Part shown: piece after piece, positions 8,100 through 9,517 of the stretch
How the letters are laid out: every line of letters starts with the position of its first letter
Numbering within the stretch: the stretch's first letter is position 1
Assembly: GCA_024278285.1 (NCBI GenBank)
Contig: JAJRTM010000195.1
Span: 1-9,517, forward strand
DNA length: 9,517 bases
Direction: 5' to 3'
From: Planctomycetota bacterium
Lineage (GTDB): Bacteria > Planctomycetota > Planctomycetia > Planctomycetales > Planctomycetaceae
The notes under the pieces: model-generated
Databases searched by the model: none
Told to the model about the DNA's origin: nothing
The model's input: the letters and a program-made list of their open reading frames with translations, nothing else
Program-made: the position numbers and the translations under genes

Positions 8100-8127
8100 T
8101 TATACATAAATTCAGGAAAAGTTTCAC
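8099..8127 (-). promoter_or_regulatory. Predicted sigma-70-type promoter of the sulfatase run
   Basis: On the minus strand, a -10 box TATAAT (8104 to 8099, all six consensus bases) lies 17 bp after a -35-like GTGAAA (8127 to 8122, four of six). The start of transcription would fall near 8092, giving a leader of about 46 bases to ATG 8046. Planctomycete promoters are poorly characterised, so this rests on the general bacterial consensus. Confidence 0.5.
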
Positions 8128-8129
8128 CC

Positions 8130-8578
8130 AGCCAAAGAGGTGGTCATAATAGCACAACTTGACGTAGAACATCTGACCACAAGGGATTGATAATTGTAAA
8201 AACCCTTAAAAACCGTGTCGATTACCTTCCTGCTACACGTCACCTTGTCGGATGCCCACAGGGACAACCCTCGCATGTTCACATGGTCATACGGCCCTGT
8301 TTTTGATTCCAGTTCTTCATTCTGTGTGAAGCTGTAACTTATTAAATAGAAAGTGGTTACACCGTATTATCTTCTATATCCCCTAGAATACTTCTAATGA
8401 ATCTAATCGAAGCCATCACATGTACACTTGAAATCGCATCTAAGCTCGTTGATTATACCTGCGACCAAAGTGGGACGGTTAATCACCGACAGGATGTTGG
8501 GATGCGACAAATTGACATCGCCTTGGCATAGAGACCTTTGATCAAGGCAAATTGATATAACGTAGAAAGAGATCTCCA
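8130..8578. other. Non-coding stretch upstream of the DksA-like gene
   Basis: About 450 bp separate the divergent sulfatase promoter from the DksA-like gene. Short reading frames here lack ribosome sites and family features. I see no tRNA, no SRP-RNA core and no riboswitch that I recognise. A TTGACA at 8512-8517 has no good -10 partner at 16-18 bp. TATAAC at 8556-8561 is -10-like but has no matching -35. An 8-bp palindrome, TTGATCAA, lies at 8538-8545. The promoter of the DksA-like gene must be in this stretch but cannot be fixed. Confidence 0.4.
8258..8304 (+). other. Weak hairpin followed by a T run
   Basis: ACAGGG (8258-8263) pairs with CCCTGT (8295-8300), which ends in a run of five T (8300-8304). 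The loop contains a further CGCATG/CATACG pair with one mismatch. It has the shape of a terminator on the plus strand, but no gene precedes it, so it could be the 3' end of a small RNA or chance. No promoter was found for such an RNA. Confidence 0.2.
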
Positions 8579-8941
8579 ATGACACGAGCAGAGCGACTGG
8601 AACGATTAAGATTTGGTTTGATTACACGGCGAGACGAATTACGAAGCCGAGCGGGTGGCAGATCGCAAGCGACTCGCACGACGAGTTCTGCGGTAGGCGA
8701 TGCAGCCGATATTGCACAATACAATGAGTCCAGCGACCTTAATACGCATCTAATCGCAATGAAAGCAGATGAGCTTTCCGAAATTGAACATGCGTTGGCG
8801 AAATTTTTTGAAGATGAGTATGGCGTTTGTGAAGTGACGGGGAAGTCAATCCCGATCGCCCGACTGGAAGCAATGCCACTAACCCGTTTTTCTGTTGATG
8901 CTCAAAGAGAAGCAGAGGAAAAGACCGCATTGTGGTCGTAA
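8579..8941 (+). CDS. DksA/TraR-family protein with degenerate zinc finger
   Basis: A 120-residue protein with the DksA/TraR layout. An N-terminal helix (ERLERLRFGLITRRDELRS) and a second helix (~52-80) can form the coiled-coil that enters the RNA polymerase secondary channel. Between them VGDAADIAQ gives the tip motif DxxDxA (Asp41, Asp44, Ala46), which in DksA is needed for control of transcription initiation. The C-terminal globular part YGVCEVTGKSIPIARLEAMP follows the family exactly, yet only the first of the four zinc cysteines remains. Cys84 is kept, and by the DksA spacing the others are Thr87, Ser105 and Ala108. The fold is probably held without zinc, as in known cysteine-poor relatives. 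The start at 8579 has GAAAGAG a few bases upstream. It is shorter than E. coli DksA (151) and appears monocistronic, ending at a strong terminator. A role in transcriptional control is inferred from the family; the responding genes are unknown. Confidence 0.85.
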   Translation: MTRAERLERLRFGLITRRDELRSRAGGRSQATRTTSSAVGDAADIAQYNESSDLNTHLIAMKADELSEIEHALAKFFEDEYGVCEVTGKSIPIARLEAMPLTRFSVDAQREAEEKTALWS

Positions 8942-8958
8942 CGTGCTTTCCCAATATT

Positions 8959-8980
8959 GAGACAATAGTTTCGTTGTCTC
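8959..8980 (+). other. Small hairpin before the terminator
   Basis: GAGACAA (8959-8965) and TTGTCTC (8974-8980) form a perfect 7-bp stem with an 8-base loop, 18 bp after the stop of the DksA-like gene. The right arm can instead pair with the next bases (TTGTC 8974-8978 with GACAA 8982-8986), which touches the base of the terminator stem. It may protect the mRNA 3' end or may be incidental. Confidence 0.4.
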
Positions 8981-8984
8981 CGAC

Positions 8985-9037
8985 AAAACTTGAAGTGACT
9001 TCTCATCTGTCCGATGGAGTGTCGCCTCAAGTTTTTT
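8985..9037 (+). terminator. Rho-independent terminator of the DksA-like gene
   Basis: The arms 8985-9007 and 9013-9035 form a 23-position stem with nine perfect pairs at the base (AAAACTTGA with TCAAGTTTT), a few wobbles and mismatches above, and a 5-base loop (9008-9012). A T run at 9032-9037 follows. The A run at the 5' base would also allow termination of transcripts arriving on the opposite strand. Confidence 0.85.
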
Positions 9038-9080
9038 CTTTGCGCAGTCCCTCTATTGGTTATTTCTATATGGCCTATAA

Positions 9081-9095
9081 CCCGGCGTAGCCGGG
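9081..9095. repeat. Short GC-rich palindrome
   Basis: CCCGGC-GTA-GCCGGG is a perfect 6-bp stem with a 3-base loop, at the left side of the repeat cluster. There is no T run, so it is unlikely to be a terminator. It resembles the short palindromes of REP-type sequences. Confidence 0.5.
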
Positions 9096-9124
9096 ACCAA
9101 ACAGGAAGTAGGTTAGGCGGGGTT

Positions 9125-9274
9125 AAAGGCGTCAGGAACCGTTTTCTCTGTAGTTGTAGAAAAAAATGGTGAACAGGAGAGAAAAACGAACAAATAAACA
9201 AATAGATTTCCGCAAAAACAACAGATACGGTTCCTGACACCTTTATTTCGTAAAGCTGGGTTGAATAAAGGTGT
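9125..9274. repeat. GTCAGGAACC-type inverted-repeat element (REP/RAYT-like)
   Basis: AAAGGCGTCAGGAACCG (9125-9141) is matched at 16 of 17 bases by the reverse complement at 9228-9244. Inside, CGTTTTCTCT (9140-9149) pairs with 9178-9188 with one extra A. A third partial arm, AATAAAGGTGT (9264-9274), pairs perfectly over 11 bp with 9237-9247. The AGGTGTCAGGAACC core resembles palindromes that I associate from memory with REP-associated tyrosine transposases (RAYT); no transposase gene is present, so this would be a non-autonomous copy. Family assignment is from memory and needs a search. Confidence 0.65.
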
Positions 9275-9361
9275 TAAATTCACAAGCCAGATTGATGAAT
9301 GCAAATCGAGAAACTATTCTCGGGCGTAATCGAACATTGGTGTTGAAAGATATCGTTCGCC

Positions 9362-9506
<145 letters not shown>

Positions 9507-9517
9507 AAATTCCATCA

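Noticed and set aside
8047..8172. N-terminal extension of the sulfatase to an upstream ATG at 8172
   Set aside because: It has no good ribosome site, runs through the predicted promoter and puts the signal peptide in the interior; ATG 8046 has AAGAGGTG and a normal signal peptide.
8220..8330. Possible SRP RNA or other structural RNA on either strand
   Set aside because: A few GGAAGG/AGCAG-like words occur on the minus strand, but not in the order or pairing of the SRP helix 8 core.
8521..8545. Sigma-54 promoter for the DksA-like gene (TTGGCAT ... TTTGAT)
   Set aside because: The -12 GC is absent, so the match is not good enough.
8403..8585. 60-codon minus-strand frame upstream of the DksA-like gene
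   Set aside because: It overlaps the DksA-like start, has no recognisable ribosome site, and shows no conserved motif.

Overview
The window looks like a chromosomal segment of a planctomycete (Planctomycetota; a Gimesia-like relative is my best guess). The reasons are the mid-GC base composition, an exported sulfatase beside large exported proteins of kinds common in that phylum, and several inverted-repeat elements between genes. The phylum is a fairly confident inference; the genus is only a guess.

Layout. (1) 1-582, + strand: the 3' part of an alpha/beta-hydrolase gene that starts outside the window. (2) 583-828: a gap almost filled by a nested inverted-repeat element. (3) 829-2661, +: one 610-residue protein joining a TrhO-type rhodanese (tRNA U34 hydroxylase) to an RluA-type pseudouridine synthase. 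(4) 2674-8046, -: a run of genes in one direction, in transcription order a sulfatase, an alpha/alpha-toroid plus HEAT-like protein, a beta-propeller protein with an Asp-box-like pattern, and a group 1 truncated haemoglobin gene interrupted by about 85 bp and therefore broken. Gaps are only 33-44 bp, so one transcript is likely. A promoter with an inverted repeat at its start site lies just upstream. (5) 8130-8578: a leader or intergenic stretch without a convincing gene. (6) 8579-8941, +: a small DksA/TraR-family protein that keeps one of the four zinc cysteines, followed by a strong intrinsic terminator. (7) 9036-9517: no gene; a cluster of three kinds of inverted repeat.

How the parts may work together. 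The three intact genes of the minus-strand run encode exported proteins. A sulfatase followed by a glycosidase-like propeller suggests periplasmic processing of a sulfated glycan, with the toroid protein as a possible binding or scaffold partner; this is inference from context. The fusion protein belongs to tRNA/rRNA modification and the DksA-like protein probably acts on RNA polymerase. These are housekeeping genes with no evident link to the sulfatase run.

I see no CRISPR array, phage gene, transposase gene, tRNA or rRNA. The most notable signals are the TrhO-RluA fusion, the interrupted globin, the cysteine-poor DksA-like protein, the sulfatase-toroid-propeller run with its candidate operator, and the inverted-repeat families.
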